In this document: in pieces, positions 1 through 16,613 of the stretch | How positions within the stretch are numbered: the first letter of the stretch is position 1 | Layout: each line of letters begins with the position of its first letter | Assembly: GCA_016936395.1 (NCBI GenBank) | Contig: JAFGXY010000051.1 | Span: 1-47,910, forward strand | Source: Paracoccaceae bacterium | GTDB taxonomy: Bacteria; Pseudomonadota; Alphaproteobacteria; Rhodobacterales; Rhodobacteraceae | Length of the DNA stretch: 47,910 bases | Direction: 5' to 3' | Notes under the pieces: generated by a model | Databases searched by the model: none | Seen by the model: the letters and a program-made list of their open reading frames with translations, nothing else | What the model was told of the DNA's origin: nothing | Program-made: the position numbers and the translations under genes

Positions 1-84
1 CGCATCGCGCATCGACGACCTCATGCCTTGGGCTTTCCAGAAGACGTCAACCTGAAAGCCCGACGGGGATCACGCACCGCTTAC
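1..84 (+). mobile_element. 3' terminus of an IS66-family insertion sequence (partial)
   Basis: The window opens inside an apparent insertion sequence. Bases 2-55 encode the last residues of an IS66-type transposase, and the DNA then ends at 78-84 with CGCTTAC. Read on the minus strand this is GTAAGCG, the terminal-repeat start known for IS66-family elements. Directly after base 84 the sequence becomes urtE coding DNA. The likely 8-bp target duplication would begin at 85 (GATCATTC), but its partner copy lies outside the window. The family call rests on a short protein tail plus the terminal heptamer, so it is probable, not certain. Confidence 0.66.
2..55 (+). CDS. IS66-family transposase, C-terminal fragment
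   Basis: Reading from base 2 gives ASRIDDLMPWAFQKTST followed by TGA at 53-55. The string RIDDLMPW resembles the conserved IDELLPW-type C-terminus of IS66 TnpC transposases. Only 17 codons are in the window, so domain content cannot be judged. The stop is followed by about 29 bases that lead to the putative terminal inverted repeat, as expected for an IS66 right end. Identification is by motif recall only. Confidence 0.55.
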   Translation, partial: ASRIDDLMPWAFQKTST

Positions 85-226
85 GATCATTCTGGTCGAG
101 CAGTATTTCGACTTTGCCTACGGCTTGGCGGACCAGTTCTATGTGCTCAAGCGCGGGGCGGTGGCGCTGGAAGGGTCGAAGGCCACGCTGTCGAAAGAGG
201 TGCTGCGGCAAACCGTGTCGGTCTAG
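85..226 (+). pseudogene. urtE: urtE 3' fragment: urea ABC transporter ATP-binding protein, cut by an insertion sequence
   Basis: The frame ending at TAG 224-226 reads IILVEQYFDFAYGLADQFYV and then a short tail ending RQTVSV. ILVEQYFDFA is characteristic of the H-loop and C-terminal region of UrtE, one of the two ATPases of the urea ABC importer UrtABCDE. Upstream of base 85 this frame immediately enters insertion-sequence DNA, and a TGA stops it at 53-55. The visible part is therefore an orphaned C-terminus without Walker motifs. Either the gene is disrupted in this genome, or the rest lies on the other side of the element outside the window. Confidence 0.72.
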
Positions 227-234
227 GGCGCAGC

Positions 235-261
235 AAAAAGGCCCCGGAAACCGGGGCCTTT
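235..261 (-). terminator. Rho-independent terminator of the cycA end of the long minus-strand operon
   Basis: The arms AAAGGCCCCGG (237-247) and CCGGGGCCTTT (251-261) form an 11-bp stem with an AAA loop. On the minus strand the stem is followed by five T residues (239-235), so it ends transcription coming from cycA. On the plus strand the T tract is only TTT, so it may also act weakly on urtE as a bidirectional terminator. Confidence 0.8.
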
Positions 262-278
262 GTCAAGATCAGAGCAGA

Positions 279-767
279 TCAGTTGGTGGCCGGAGCGGCT
301 TCGGCGGCCGGGGCCTCGGCTGCATCAGCCGCGGGCGACAGCGAGGAAATGAAGGCATAGACGTCCAGCGCGTCCTTTTCCTTCGGCAGTTTGTAGGTCA
401 TCATCGTCTTGGCCTTCTTGTCGTCCAGCTTGGCCTTCAGGAACTTGGCCGGGTCTTTGACGTATGCGACAAAGTCCGCTTCGTTCCAGGTAAAGCCGGT
501 GGCGCCGACGGCAATCAGCGACTCACCATAGCCACCAAAGTCGGGGTAGGTGCCCGCCACACGGCCCGGCATGCCATAGAGGTTCGGGCCGGTCTTGGCG
601 TTCTTGCCGGCCAGCACAGCGCCAGAAGGGTCGGTCACAACGTGGCAGGTCTGGCACTTGGCGAAAACCTTCGCGCCAGCCTCTGCGTCGCCCGAGACCG
701 CTTCCGCGAAAGCGGGAAGTGCAAAGGCGAGGGATGCAAGGCTAAGGGCAGTCATGGTCAGTTTCAT
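279..767 (-). CDS. cycA: Cytochrome c2 (periplasmic class I c-type cytochrome)
   Basis: This soluble c-type cytochrome carries electrons from cytochrome bc1 to the photo-oxidised reaction centre. The 162-residue product starts with a Sec signal peptide (Lys-containing N-terminus, hydrophobic core, probable cleavage after AFA at residue 21). It has one haem site CQTCH (C38, C41, H42), the NLYGMPGR segment of class I cytochromes c2, and Met122/Met123 as candidate sixth ligand before TYKLPKEKDALDVYAFI. After residue about 145 it has an Ala/Pro/Glu-rich tail not needed for the fold. An SD sequence GGAGG precedes the ATG. It is the last gene of the minus-strand operon, 69 bp after hemA, as in other Rhodobacter-type PGCs. 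A membrane-anchored cytochrome cy is unlikely because the signal region looks cleavable. Confidence 0.88.
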   Translation of the reverse strand: MKLTMTALSLASLAFALPAFAEAVSGDAEAGAKVFAKCQTCHVVTDPSGAVLAGKNAKTGPNLYGMPGRVAGTYPDFGGYGESLIAVGATGFTWNEADFVAYVKDPAKFLKAKLDDKKAKTMMTYKLPKEKDALDVYAFISSLSPAADAAEAPAAEAAPATN

Positions 768-836
768 GGGGTTCCTCCCGGGTGAATCTTGGCACCATAA
801 ATGGCGCTTCTGTGAAAAAAGGCAAGATGTTACGTG

Positions 837-2048
837 TCAGGCAACGGCCCGGGCAAGGGCACATTGACGCCAAAGTGACGTCAGCGCGGTCACCAGATGG
901 TCGATATCGGCATCTGTGTGCAACGGGCCGGGGGTGATGCGCAACCGCTCGGTTCCCTTGGGCACGGTGGGGTAGTTGATCGGCTGAACATAGACCCCCC
1001 AATCATCCATCAGGATATCGGAAATCATCCGGCATTTCACCGGATCGCCGATCATGACCGGGATGATGTGACTGTCATTTTCCAGATGCGGGATGCCTTC
1101 GGCGGTCAACCGGGCCCGCAGCCGTGCCACGCGGTCGCGCTGTGCAAGACGCTCGGCCTGTGACGCTTTCAGGTGCTTGATCGACGCGGTTGCTGCGGCC
1201 GCCACCGCCGGGGGCAGGGCGGTGGTGAAGATAAAGCCAGAGGCAAAGCTGCGCACGAAATCGACCAGCGCCGCCGAGCCGGTGATATAGCCGCCGACAC
1301 AGCCGTAAGCCTTGCCCAGCGTGCCCTCGATCAGGTCGATCCGGTCGGCCAGCCCTTCGCGTTCGGTCACACCACCACCGCGCGGTCCATACATGCCGAC
1401 GGCATGCACCTCGTCGATATAGGACAGCGCGCCATGCGCTTCGCAGACCTCGACAATCTCGCGGATCGGAGAGATATCGCCGTCCATGGAATAGACGCTC
1501 TCAAACGCCACGATCTTGGGCCGGTCGCCCACGGCATGCAGCTTGCGGTCCAGATCGCGCCAGTCGTTGTGGCGCCACACCACCTTGTCGGCGCGGGAAT
1601 GACGGATGCCTTCGATCATCGAGGCGTGGTTCTTTTCATCCGACAGGATCACCGCATGCGGGATGCCCGAGCCCAGCGTTGACAGCGCCGCCCAGTTCGA
1701 CACATAGCCGCTGGTGAACAGCAGGGCCGCCTCTTTGCCGTGCAGGTCGGCCAGTTCGGCCTCCAGCAGGATATGGTGGTGGTTGGTGCCGCCGATGTTG
1801 CGGGTGCCACCGGCACCGGTGCCACACGATTGCACGGCCTCGACCATCGCATTGACCACGTCGGGGTGCTGGCCCATGCCAAGATAGTCGTTCGAACACC
1901 ACACCGTCACATCGCGACGCGCGCCATTCTTGTGGTTGTCAGCACGCGGAAAGTTGCCACAGCGCCGCTCCAGATCGGCAAAAACCCGGTAATTGCCTTC
2001 GGCTTTCAGCGTTTCAAGTCGGCTTTTGAAATGAGCGTCAAAGTCCAT
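837..2048 (-). CDS. hemA: 5-aminolevulinate synthase
   Basis: HemA condenses glycine with succinyl-CoA to give 5-aminolevulinate, the first step of tetrapyrrole synthesis in alphaproteobacteria (Shemin pathway). The 403-residue length fits the family. Visible hallmarks are [10 protein letters not shown] near residues 50-59, [17 protein letters not shown] (77-92), the [13 protein letters not shown] stretch (209-221) with the aspartate that binds the pyridine nitrogen of PLP, and the PLP-binding Lys246 in GTLGKAYG. Its start overlaps the puhE stop by 11 bp, which indicates coupled translation within the puh-acsF-hemA-cycA part of the operon. This places precursor supply under the same control as reaction-centre assembly. 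A second hemA elsewhere is common in this clade but cannot be seen here. Confidence 0.96.
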   Translation of the reverse strand: MDFDAHFKSRLETLKAEGNYRVFADLERRCGNFPRADNHKNGARRDVTVWCSNDYLGMGQHPDVVNAMVEAVQSCGTGAGGTRNIGGTNHHHILLEAELADLHGKEAALLFTSGYVSNWAALSTLGSGIPHAVILSDEKNHASMIEGIRHSRADKVVWRHNDWRDLDRKLHAVGDRPKIVAFESVYSMDGDISPIREIVEVCEAHGALSYIDEVHAVGMYGPRGGGVTEREGLADRIDLIEGTLGKAYGCVGGYITGSAALVDFVRSFASGFIFTTALPPAVAAAATASIKHLKASQAERLAQRDRVARLRARLTAEGIPHLENDSHIIPVMIGDPVKCRMISDILMDDWGVYVQPINYPTVPKGTERLRITPGPLHTDADIDHLVTALTSLWRQCALARAVA

Positions 2049-2859
2049 GGGTATTCTCTTTCAGGGCAGAGGGCAGAGTATGCGATTGCGGTTTGCGATC
2101 CGGGATCATCCAGCGCCACAGCTTTTGGTCGGGCAGCGGAATGACCATGAACCAGTGTTCCAACAAGGCCAGCACTGTCAGCGCGGCCAGAAGCGTAAAG
2201 CCGATGGTTGCGCCATCGGTGGTGGCGGTCCAGATCCGCTCCAGCCAGCAGGCCGAGGCAAAGCTGAGCGCGCTGATCGACACCGGAAACACCCAGTTCA
2301 TCGGCGCGCGGCAGAAATGGCTGGAAAGGTGCGACAGTGGGCGAGGCAAGAATTCCGTATGAATGCGCGGGACGCCGAAAAACAGATTCAGTTTCGCCGA
2401 AATGCGGGCAAAGAACAGGATGGCAAAGGTCCAAAGACCAAAGATGTTCGCGGCACCGTCAGACAGCACGGCGATATAGACCAGCAGGCCGACCAGCAAC
2501 AATTCGTGCCACAGGATGGTGCCGATGGCGCGGAAGAACCGGTCGGGCATGCTGGCGGCTTCGGGGCAGGGTTCGGTGTTCGGGCCGGCGATGATGCCGG
2601 ACAAAAACGCAAGCTCGGCCCAGCCCCAGACCGCAAGCGCCGACAAGAACGCCAGATACGCCCCCGTCGGGCTGCTGTCGTCCAGCGTCAGGTTCAGACC
2701 GGCCACGCCCACGCCCAGCAAGGGCAGGCCCAGCAACACCGACCACAGATGCGCCGGATGGCCCATGTTGTCGGCCCGCCGCACGCGCCACAGGATGATG
2801 CCGGTCGAAAACCACCACAGGAAAATGGCTGACAGGGCGGCAAACCATGGGCTATTCAT
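2038..2859 (-). CDS. puhE: PuhE, photosynthetic complex assembly membrane protein
   Basis: PuhE (DUF3623 family) is a polytopic membrane protein of PGCs that affects reaction-centre and bacteriochlorophyll levels in Rhodobacter. Its biochemical activity is not known. The chosen ATG (2857-2859) gives 273 residues, matching the usual 270-280. An upstream in-frame extension is GC-rich hairpin DNA and is rejected. The start [20 protein letters not shown] begins directly with a membrane segment, and about seven hydrophobic segments follow, including [20 protein letters not shown] and the conserved [11 protein letters not shown]. It lies between acsF and hemA and overlaps hemA by 11 bp. Confidence 0.92.
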   Translation of the reverse strand: MNSPWFAALSAIFLWWFSTGIILWRVRRADNMGHPAHLWSVLLGLPLLGVGVAGLNLTLDDSSPTGAYLAFLSALAVWGWAELAFLSGIIAGPNTEPCPEAASMPDRFFRAIGTILWHELLLVGLLVYIAVLSDGAANIFGLWTFAILFFARISAKLNLFFGVPRIHTEFLPRPLSHLSSHFCRAPMNWVFPVSISALSFASACWLERIWTATTDGATIGFTLLAALTVLALLEHWFMVIPLPDQKLWRWMIPDRKPQSHTLPSALKENTHGL

Positions 2860-2862
2860 ACG

Positions 2863-2950
2863 CGGCCCCCCCAGTGCCGGGGAGGCCGCGCGCGGCGGCG
2901 GGACGCGCCCATCCCGCCGTCGCATTCACCGCCGAAGCGGCGAAGGCGCA
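2863..2950. repeat. GC-rich palindromic spacer between acsF and puhE
   Basis: The 99-bp gap between acsF and puhE is dominated by dyads. The clearest is a stem CGGCGGGA (2896-2903) with TCCCGCCG (2912-2919) around an 8-base loop. No T tract follows, so it resembles a repetitive extragenic palindrome or an mRNA-stability element more than a terminator. It could lower expression of the distal genes puhE, hemA and cycA relative to acsF, but that is inference. Confidence 0.5.
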
Positions 2951-2958
2951 GTGCCGCG

Positions 2959-4071
2959 TCAATAGACCGGCTCCATCCGCACGCTTGCAGGTGGGGTCGT
3001 GTGCTTGACCGGGATCAGATACAGGCCGACAAAGGCGGTCATCGCCCGCACCGTGCCCCAGGCATTGGTCAGACGGCCAGCCAGACCGCCCTGCTTGCGC
3101 CCGCGTTCCATATCCAGCATCGCGTCATTCATGCGGCGAAGGCCGGGGATCCAGCGCGGATGGTCGATGTCAAGTTCCACCGGGAACACCTGCCGCGCGA
3201 TGGCGCTGGTCTTGCGATACACCTCTTGGTCATACCAGTCGATGTCGACGCCCAAAGCGGCGTGAAAGTCCTTGCGGGCATGGTCGCGGACCCACATCGT
3301 CGAATAGACGGCGGTCAGGAAGAACCGGATCCACAGCTTGTTCTGCCAGCTTTGCGTCAGCTTGGGGTCGGTCCGCATCAGCAGGGCAAAGGCTTCGCCA
3401 TGTCTGAACTCGTCGTTGCACCATTCCTTGAACCATTTGAAGATCGGGTGGAACCCATACTCGGGGTGCGCCTCAAGGTGGCGGAAGATCGTGATATAGC
3501 GGGCATAGCCGATCTTTTCCGAGAGGTAAGTGGCATAGTAGATGAACTTGGGCCGGAAGTAGGTGTATTTCTTGGCCTTGGTCAGAAAGCCAAGGTTCAC
3601 CGCCACCCCTGCTTCGCGCAGCGCGTCGTTGATGAAACCGGCATGACGCGCCTCGTCGCGGGCCATGTAGTTGAACAGCTCGCAGATATCAGGATTGTTG
3701 CCGCGCCGCTTCATTTCCTTGTACAGCACGCAGCCCGAAAACTCGGCCGTGCAGGACGACACCAGAAAGTCGATGAACTCGGCCCGCAGGTGCGGGTCCA
3801 TCCCGGCCCAATCAATATGGTCCCAGTCGGCATTCTTCTTGAAGTGGCCCTTGTTCGGATCAGACTTCATCTGGGCAATCAGCGTGTCCCATTCGGCGCG
3901 CACCGGCGTGACATCGATCTTGTCCATCTCGTCAAAATCGGTGGTGTAGAACCGCGGGTTCAGCAGCGTGGCTTCGGTTGCCATCGCCGTGGTGTCGAAT
4001 TCGCCCGACAGTTCTGCATGCAACTCGCCATGCGTGGTGTCGTGGGCTGCATCGAGGGTTGAATCTTTCAT
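2959..4071 (-). CDS. acsF: Oxygen-dependent Mg-protoporphyrin IX monomethyl ester cyclase
   Basis: AcsF is the diiron enzyme that forms the isocyclic ring E to give divinyl protochlorophyllide using O2. The ATG at 4069-4071 overlaps the stop of the preceding ORF (ATGA) and gives 370 residues; a longer in-frame start is not needed. Ferritin-like metal ligands are visible: Glu110 in SCTAEFSG, the DEARH motif (Glu140, His143), Glu200 in FRHLEAH and the DEFRH motif (Glu221, His224). The C-terminus has a hydrophobic segment AFVGLYLIPV that may associate with the membrane. Its presence beside the anaerobic BchE encoded at 19344 means ring E can be made with or without oxygen. Confidence 0.96.
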   Translation of the reverse strand: MKDSTLDAAHDTTHGELHAELSGEFDTTAMATEATLLNPRFYTTDFDEMDKIDVTPVRAEWDTLIAQMKSDPNKGHFKKNADWDHIDWAGMDPHLRAEFIDFLVSSCTAEFSGCVLYKEMKRRGNNPDICELFNYMARDEARHAGFINDALREAGVAVNLGFLTKAKKYTYFRPKFIYYATYLSEKIGYARYITIFRHLEAHPEYGFHPIFKWFKEWCNDEFRHGEAFALLMRTDPKLTQSWQNKLWIRFFLTAVYSTMWVRDHARKDFHAALGVDIDWYDQEVYRKTSAIARQVFPVELDIDHPRWIPGLRRMNDAMLDMERGRKQGGLAGRLTNAWGTVRAMTAFVGLYLIPVKHTTPPASVRMEPVY

Positions 4072-4364
4072 ACCGCCAACCCCTCGCTGAAGGAAAATTC
4101 GCACAGTTCCATGAAATCCAGATCACCGGTCAGCTTGACCCACTGGCGTTCCAGCCAGGTGGCGCGGGTGATGGTGGCCATGCGGTCTTCGACGACCAGT
4201 TCGCCATAGGCGGCCACCACTGGCGCGCCATGGACCAGCACCTCATCGCCCGGATGGACAACGGCGCCATTGTTGAATCTTACGTGGGCGTGCAGGGCTT
4301 CAAACCGGTGACTGACCTCAACGGTGCAGAGCACTTGTTCCTTCTCTCTGGTAAAAAATCCCAT
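4068..4364 (-). CDS. Conserved PGC hypothetical protein between puhC and acsF (98 aa)
   Basis: This 98-residue protein begins MGFFTREKEQVLCTVEVSHRF after an AAGGAA SD sequence. It is predicted soluble, with alternating beta-type segments such as ALHAHVRF, GDEVLVHG and GELVVEDRMATITRATWLE, and an acidic hydrophobic end. Its stop overlaps the acsF start (ATGA), so it is probably made in fixed ratio with the cyclase. A small ORF in this position occurs in other Rhodobacter-type PGCs. No catalytic motif is visible and I do not know its function; a role with AcsF or reaction-centre assembly is inferred only from position. Confidence 0.82.
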   Translation of the reverse strand: MGFFTREKEQVLCTVEVSHRFEALHAHVRFNNGAVVHPGDEVLVHGAPVVAAYGELVVEDRMATITRATWLERQWVKLTGDLDFMELCEFSFSEGLAV

Positions 4365-4377
4365 GATCTTGGTTTCC

Positions 4378-4845
4378 TTATTCTGTTTGGTCGAGCAGCC
4401 GTTCGAATGCGGCTTTGTTGTCGCCGCCAAAGGCATAAAGCTCGGCGCTCCAGCCCGTGGTCGGGTCTTCGGCCACAAGGCGGCCGTTGTCGTATTTCAC
4501 CACCCGCATCGGCGGATTGCCCTCGACCTTGGCCACCAGACGCGCCCGCGCCATGGCAGACTGGATCACGGTGACAAAACCGCCATGCGGCAGGTCCAAA
4601 AGCACCGTGCCATCGACATCGCGGACCACAACCGCCTGTGCCGATTTGCCCTCCAGCACCAGCCAGCGTTCGCTGACTTTGGTTGCGGGCGTGGGCACGC
4701 CCACCTTTTCGCGCCCTGTCACCACAGAATAGGTGACAAGCACCAGCGACGACAGCGCAAGGGCCAGCATCGCCCACAGCAGTTTGCGAGGGATCATCTC
4801 GCGGTCGGGTTGCTTGCGATCCGCAAGGGTGCGCAGTTGTGCCAT
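4378..4845 (-). CDS. puhC: PuhC, photosynthetic complex assembly protein
   Basis: PuhC is a single-span membrane protein required for normal levels of the RC-LH1 core complex in Rhodobacter. The 155 residues comprise a cytoplasmic N-terminus (MAQLRTLADRKQPDREMIPR), one transmembrane helix at about residues 20-40 (LLWAMLALALSSLVLVTYSV) and a periplasmic domain. That domain contains ERWLVLEG, the conserved GGFVTVIQSAMARARLVAKV segment and a terminal DPTTGWSAELYAFGGDN, where TGWSAELYAFG is typical of the family. It lies 12 bp after puhB and 13 bp before the 98-aa ORF. Confidence 0.92.
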   Translation of the reverse strand: MAQLRTLADRKQPDREMIPRKLLWAMLALALSSLVLVTYSVVTGREKVGVPTPATKVSERWLVLEGKSAQAVVVRDVDGTVLLDLPHGGFVTVIQSAMARARLVAKVEGNPPMRVVKYDNGRLVAEDPTTGWSAELYAFGGDNKAAFERLLDQTE

Positions 4846-4857
4846 GAATGTGCCCCC

Positions 4858-5496
4858 TTATTCCGCGGCCAGCGCCGACCCTGCGGCGACCGGGGTCACG
4901 ACGGGTTCGTTCAACTTGGCCTGCGCCGATTCTGACAGCAACCGTGCCACATTCGATGCATCTGCGATACAGCGAAACGCAGGCTGGGTATGGCGTGCAA
5001 AACCGGGCCGCAGGTGGGGCCAAAGGACGGCATAGGACAGGTGCATGCCTTCGGTGATCTCGATCGCGATGGTCCCGGTGCCCTTGGGCTTCAGGTCCAG
5101 TCGTGCGGCGGCAATGCGCACGAAGGGAATGGTATAGGTCACCGGCAAAGCCGCGCCGATGCGCATGATCACGCGGGCCGAGGTGATGGTATAGATCGAG
5201 GCACGGGCCTGTGCCCAGGCCAGCAGATACACCACGCCATAGGCCGCAGCCGCCAGCGCCAGATAGGGCAGGCCCTTGGCCGCCATCATCGCGGCGCCAC
5301 CATCGGCATAGGCACCGCCTGCGCGCCACAGCGCAATCACCACCAGATAGCCGGTGATCCAGTTGATCTTGTAGGCTTCCCTCGCCAGAGCCATGGCTTG
5401 CGGGTGGCCTTGCCAGAGGATTTCTTCCCCCTTGGGCAATCCGGCAGGAACGCCGGGCATCAGTTCAAAGTCAAAATCCTTGTCGTGGCCTGACAT
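4858..5496 (-). CDS. puhB: PuhB, reaction-centre assembly factor
   Basis: PuhB is an integral membrane protein with a PH-like (bPH2) domain that assists reaction-centre and LH1 assembly. The 212 residues start MSGHDKDFDFELMPGVPAGL, with the family-typical PKGEEILWQGHPQ at 20-33. Three hydrophobic stretches follow, at about 45-60, 73-92 and around 110. The PH-like beta strands ARASIYTITSARVIMRIG, LPVTYTIPFVRIAAARLDLK and GTIAIEITEG come next. The gene is preceded by a 66-bp spacer after puhA and belongs to the puhABC block. Confidence 0.93.
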   Translation of the reverse strand: MSGHDKDFDFELMPGVPAGLPKGEEILWQGHPQAMALAREAYKINWITGYLVVIALWRAGGAYADGGAAMMAAKGLPYLALAAAAYGVVYLLAWAQARASIYTITSARVIMRIGAALPVTYTIPFVRIAAARLDLKPKGTGTIAIEITEGMHLSYAVLWPHLRPGFARHTQPAFRCIADASNVARLLSESAQAKLNEPVVTPVAAGSALAAE

Positions 5497-5562
5497 CTGC
5501 AGACCCTCCGTTTCGCAGGGTAAGACGGGGCGGCGCGGGCGCGCGCCGCCCCCCTTTGGTGA

Positions 5563-6330
5563 TCAGAACCAGCCCTTGCGGTTCTTGGCATAGAGCCAGC
5601 CGCTGGCGACATAGGCCGAGATCTTGTCTTCCTCGAGCTTCGTCACAACGGTCAGCGATTTCGTGGCCGGGATGTCCTCGAACTGGTCCGAGGTGATCGA
5701 GCGGATGCGCACGCGGTCGGCCCAGATGCGCGCCAGCGTCATCGGGACCAGACGGCGCGAGCCCGAGTTCAGCTCGATCTCCAGATAGCGCACGGTGTTT
5801 TCCGGTGCATCGACCCACATGTCGGCAATCCGGCCGACAACCTCATCGTCGGCGGCTTGAACCGGCAGGCCGCGCGGGTCACGCCCGGCGCTGACGACAA
5901 AGGTCTTGGCCTGTGCCATCGGCACGATCTTGGCATGGCCATGGCCATCCAGTTCCGGCGCATCTTCGCGCGGCACCCAAGACGCCGGGCCAACGCCATC
6001 AACCATCGGGTTGCCGGTCGGCGCATGCGGATAGCCGTCCGCTTGCGAGGTGCGCGCCAGCGCCAGATCGGTGCGGCGGTGCGCGGCTTCATTTTCGGCC
6101 GAAGGCATCATCAGAGTGCCTTTGCCATTCGGCAGAAGGAAGGTTTTCGGCTTGGGCACCGGGAAAGGCCCCTGGTTTGACGCGGGCAAACCGTCTTCGG
6201 TTTCCAGCGGATAGCCTTCGCGCATGTTTTCGGTTTGCAGATAGTAGATCAGCAGGGCGAAGAAGCCCCAGAAAAGCCAGATCGACAGGCTTGCCAGATC
6301 AAAGTTGCCAAAGAAGTTCACGCCAACCAT
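5563..6330 (-). CDS. puhA: Photosynthetic reaction centre H subunit
   Basis: The H subunit caps the L/M core on the cytoplasmic side, shapes the QB site and its proton-uptake path, and is needed for assembly. The 255-residue protein has one N-terminal membrane helix (about 12-30, [19 protein letters not shown]) followed by the family motif [13 protein letters not shown] long cytoplasmic beta-barrel domain includes [26 protein letters not shown] and [16 protein letters not shown], which carries the conserved PRC-barrel residues. The last residues ([14 protein letters not shown]) lack the long tail of some species. An SD GGAGGA lies 6 bases before the ATG. In relatives it is also transcribed from a promoter inside lhaA; I saw no clear promoter here. 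Confidence 0.97.
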   Translation of the reverse strand: MVGVNFFGNFDLASLSIWLFWGFFALLIYYLQTENMREGYPLETEDGLPASNQGPFPVPKPKTFLLPNGKGTLMMPSAENEAAHRRTDLALARTSQADGYPHAPTGNPMVDGVGPASWVPREDAPELDGHGHAKIVPMAQAKTFVVSAGRDPRGLPVQAADDEVVGRIADMWVDAPENTVRYLEIELNSGSRRLVPMTLARIWADRVRIRSITSDQFEDIPATKSLTVVTKLEEDKISAYVASGWLYAKNRKGWF

Positions 6331-6349
6331 GGATTGGTCCTCCGCTAAG

Positions 6350-7789
6350 TCAGGTTGGGAACTCGACCAAGGCGAGCTTTGCCCCGTCGGTTTCCGGTTT
6401 CAAGGGTGGAAGAGTGCCGACCCGGACAAGCGGTCCAAGCACGGCGAGGGTCACGAACAGCAACCCGATTTCAGTGTGGTAGACAAAAGAGTATCCCAAG
6501 GACGCATCGGTCAACGCGCCCAGTTTGCCCGAGATGGCCAGATGCGTGACCACATCGCGCAGCGTGCCACCGATCAGGATGGCGGCCCCTGCGGCGGTGG
6601 CTTGCGCCGCCCCCCAGGCACCAAGGGCCAGACCCGCCCCGGCCAGTCCGCGCGCCGGCATGGTCATCGCGGCGGTCAGCGTCGAGATGCCAAACAACCC
6701 GCCGCCATAGCCAATGCCGAAAGCACCGGCATAAAACAGCGCCGTGCTGTCCAGCGGCGCGGCAAACACCACCGCCGAGAACGCCACAACCCCCGACAGG
6801 ATGCCGCGCGCGGCCATCCGATACGGGTCGATCCCGCGCACCAGCCAGCGGGCCGCCAACAAAAAGCCGACCAGCGCCCCCAATGCCCAGGCGGCGGTCA
6901 ACAGCGTGGTGGCCCCCACCGACAGGCCAAGGATCTCGCCGCCGTAAGGTTCCAGCAGCACGTCTTGCATGTTGAAGGCCAACGTGCCGACCACCACCAC
7001 CGCCAGCAAGCGCCCGGCGGTGCCGCCTGCCATCAGATCGCGCCAGGCGTCGCGGAACTGCGGCTGCGGCTCTGCCCGCTCGGCCTTGGTCATCGGACGG
7101 ACCTTTTCCTGCTTCCACAGCGCGATGACGTTCAGGATCAGCGTGGCGGCACCACAGCCCTGCACCACCTTCACCAGCGTGATCGGGTCATAGTCGCGCA
7201 AGAGCCAGCCGACGATCAGCGCCGACACGCCCATGCCGACGAGGAACATGATATACAAAAGCGCCACCACACGCGGCCGGGTCTCGTCACTGGCGCGGTC
7301 GGCAGCAAGCGCGAGGCCCGCGGTCTGCGTCATGTGCATGCCAAGCCCGGTCATCAGGAAGGCCAGGCCGGCCAGAACCTCTCCGGCCCAGGCGGGGCCG
7401 TGGAACTGGTCGCCCGACAGCACGATCAGGGCAAACGGCATCACCGCCAGACCGCCCATCTGCCACAGGCTGCCGAACCACAGATAGGGCACCCGCTTCC
7501 AGCCAATCGCACTGCGATGGGTGTCGGACCGATGCCCCAGAAAGGCCCGGAACGGCGCCACCAAGACCGGGATGGCGATCATCAGCGCCACCAGCATCGC
7601 AGGGATCGACAACTCGACAATCATCACCCGGTTCAGCGTGCCCAGAAGCAGCACTTGCGCCATGCCGACCGACAGCTGGAACAGCGACAGACGCATCAAC
7701 TGACCCATCGGCAAGCCTTCGGAGGCCGCGTCGGCAAAGGGCATATATGCGGCCCCCAGCTTGGCGACATCCTTCTTGCGCAGGATCAT
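6350..7789 (-). CDS. lhaA: LhaA, LH1 assembly protein (PucC/BCD family, MFS fold)
   Basis: LhaA is a 12-helix membrane protein of the PucC (bacteriochlorophyll delivery) branch of the major facilitator superfamily and is required for LH1 assembly. The ATG at 7787-7789 overlaps the bchM stop (ATGA), giving 479 residues that begin [21 protein letters not shown] start six codons upstream is less likely. Family signatures include [60 protein letters not shown] and the glycine-rich [20 protein letters not shown] paralogue (ORF428) is encoded after bchG. It sits directly before puhA, so LH1 insertion and RC-H synthesis are linked. Confidence 0.93.
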   Translation of the reverse strand: MILRKKDVAKLGAAYMPFADAASEGLPMGQLMRLSLFQLSVGMAQVLLLGTLNRVMIVELSIPAMLVALMIAIPVLVAPFRAFLGHRSDTHRSAIGWKRVPYLWFGSLWQMGGLAVMPFALIVLSGDQFHGPAWAGEVLAGLAFLMTGLGMHMTQTAGLALAADRASDETRPRVVALLYIMFLVGMGVSALIVGWLLRDYDPITLVKVVQGCGAATLILNVIALWKQEKVRPMTKAERAEPQPQFRDAWRDLMAGGTAGRLLAVVVVGTLAFNMQDVLLEPYGGEILGLSVGATTLLTAAWALGALVGFLLAARWLVRGIDPYRMAARGILSGVVAFSAVVFAAPLDSTALFYAGAFGIGYGGGLFGISTLTAAMTMPARGLAGAGLALGAWGAAQATAAGAAILIGGTLRDVVTHLAISGKLGALTDASLGYSFVYHTEIGLLFVTLAVLGPLVRVGTLPPLKPETDGAKLALVEFPT

Positions 7790-8454
7790 GGCCGATACTC
7801 CAGACACTCCGAGATATAAAAGCCCCGGCTGACCCGATCGATGCGGGCCAAGCCCGGCCCGGTGGATTTTGCCAAGGTATCAAAGGCATGCGGGATCATG
7901 GTGGGCGACCGGTCGCTGCGCGGAAACAGCTTGCCCACGGTAAAGAAGGTCATCAGGAACGGCGTGCGCGGCGCCACGGTAAACACCACCGACCCTTTGG
8001 TGCGGCTGCCCAACCGGTCGAGGATGCGGGCAATATCCTCGGCCCGATAGTAGATCAGGCTGTCCATCGCCACGACATAGTCAAAACGGCCATGCGCCTC
8101 ATCCGTCATGTCACCGGCGGCAAAGGTGACCTGCGGGCGCAACCGCGCGTCCAGCCGTTCCTCGGCAATGCCGATCAGTTGCGGCGAGATATCCACCGCC
8201 AGCACATCGGCGCCGCGCCGCGCCAGTTCGGCCGTCATCAGCCCGGTGCCACAGCCGGCATCCAGCACCCGTGCCCCGGTCAGGTCGGCGGGCAACTGCC
8301 CCAGCATGATCTCGCGCATCAGATCGCGGCCTTCGCGCACGGTCTGCCGGATGCGGCTGACCGGCGCGTCCGAGGTCAGACGCTCCCACACCTTGGTGGC
8401 GCTGCGGTCGAAATAGTGTTCGACCCGGGCACGGGTGGTCGAATAGTCGGTCAT
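7786..8454 (-). CDS. bchM: Mg-protoporphyrin IX O-methyltransferase
   Basis: BchM transfers a methyl group from S-adenosylmethionine to the C13 propionate of Mg-protoporphyrin, directly after Mg-chelatase. The protein has 222 residues from the ATG at 8452-8454; a TTG two codons upstream is less likely. It shows a class I SAM fold: motif I VLDAGCGTGLMTAEL near residues 63-77, VLAVDISPQLIGIAEERL with the ribose-binding Asp, and the GRFDYVVAMDSLIYY segment. The end [11 protein letters not shown] is typical for BchM. It begins 2 bp after bchL stops and overlaps lhaA, so the order L-M-lhaA is tightly coupled. Confidence 0.95.
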   Translation of the reverse strand: MTDYSTTRARVEHYFDRSATKVWERLTSDAPVSRIRQTVREGRDLMREIMLGQLPADLTGARVLDAGCGTGLMTAELARRGADVLAVDISPQLIGIAEERLDARLRPQVTFAAGDMTDEAHGRFDYVVAMDSLIYYRAEDIARILDRLGSRTKGSVVFTVAPRTPFLMTFFTVGKLFPRSDRSPTMIPHAFDTLAKSTGPGLARIDRVSRGFYISECLEYRP

Positions 8455-8456
8455 GC

Positions 8457-16538
<8,082 letters not shown>

Positions 16539-16595
16539 TTGCCGCGTGCCTCCCTCAGGTCATTGCCTGACAGAGGTTAGACTTAGGGGTGAAAG

Positions 16596-16613
16596 TGTCA
16601 ATAAAAACTTACA
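16596..16613. promoter_or_regulatory. PpsR/CrtJ operator, bchF side
   Basis: TGTCAATAAAAACTTACA is an exact TGT-N12-ACA match, the known PpsR/CrtJ consensus, with an AT-rich core. It is 58 bp upstream of the bchF start, suited to repress the minus-strand operon in high oxygen. Confidence 0.85.

Noticed and set aside
28-360. Open frame of 110 codons across the left edge
   Set aside because: It runs through the insertion-sequence end, the urtE fragment in the wrong frame and the cycA terminator; the real frames are explained otherwise.
784-804. Dyad near TTGGCACCATAAATGGCG in the hemA-cycA gap
   Set aside because: The arms mismatch and there is no T tract; too weak to call a terminator or operator.
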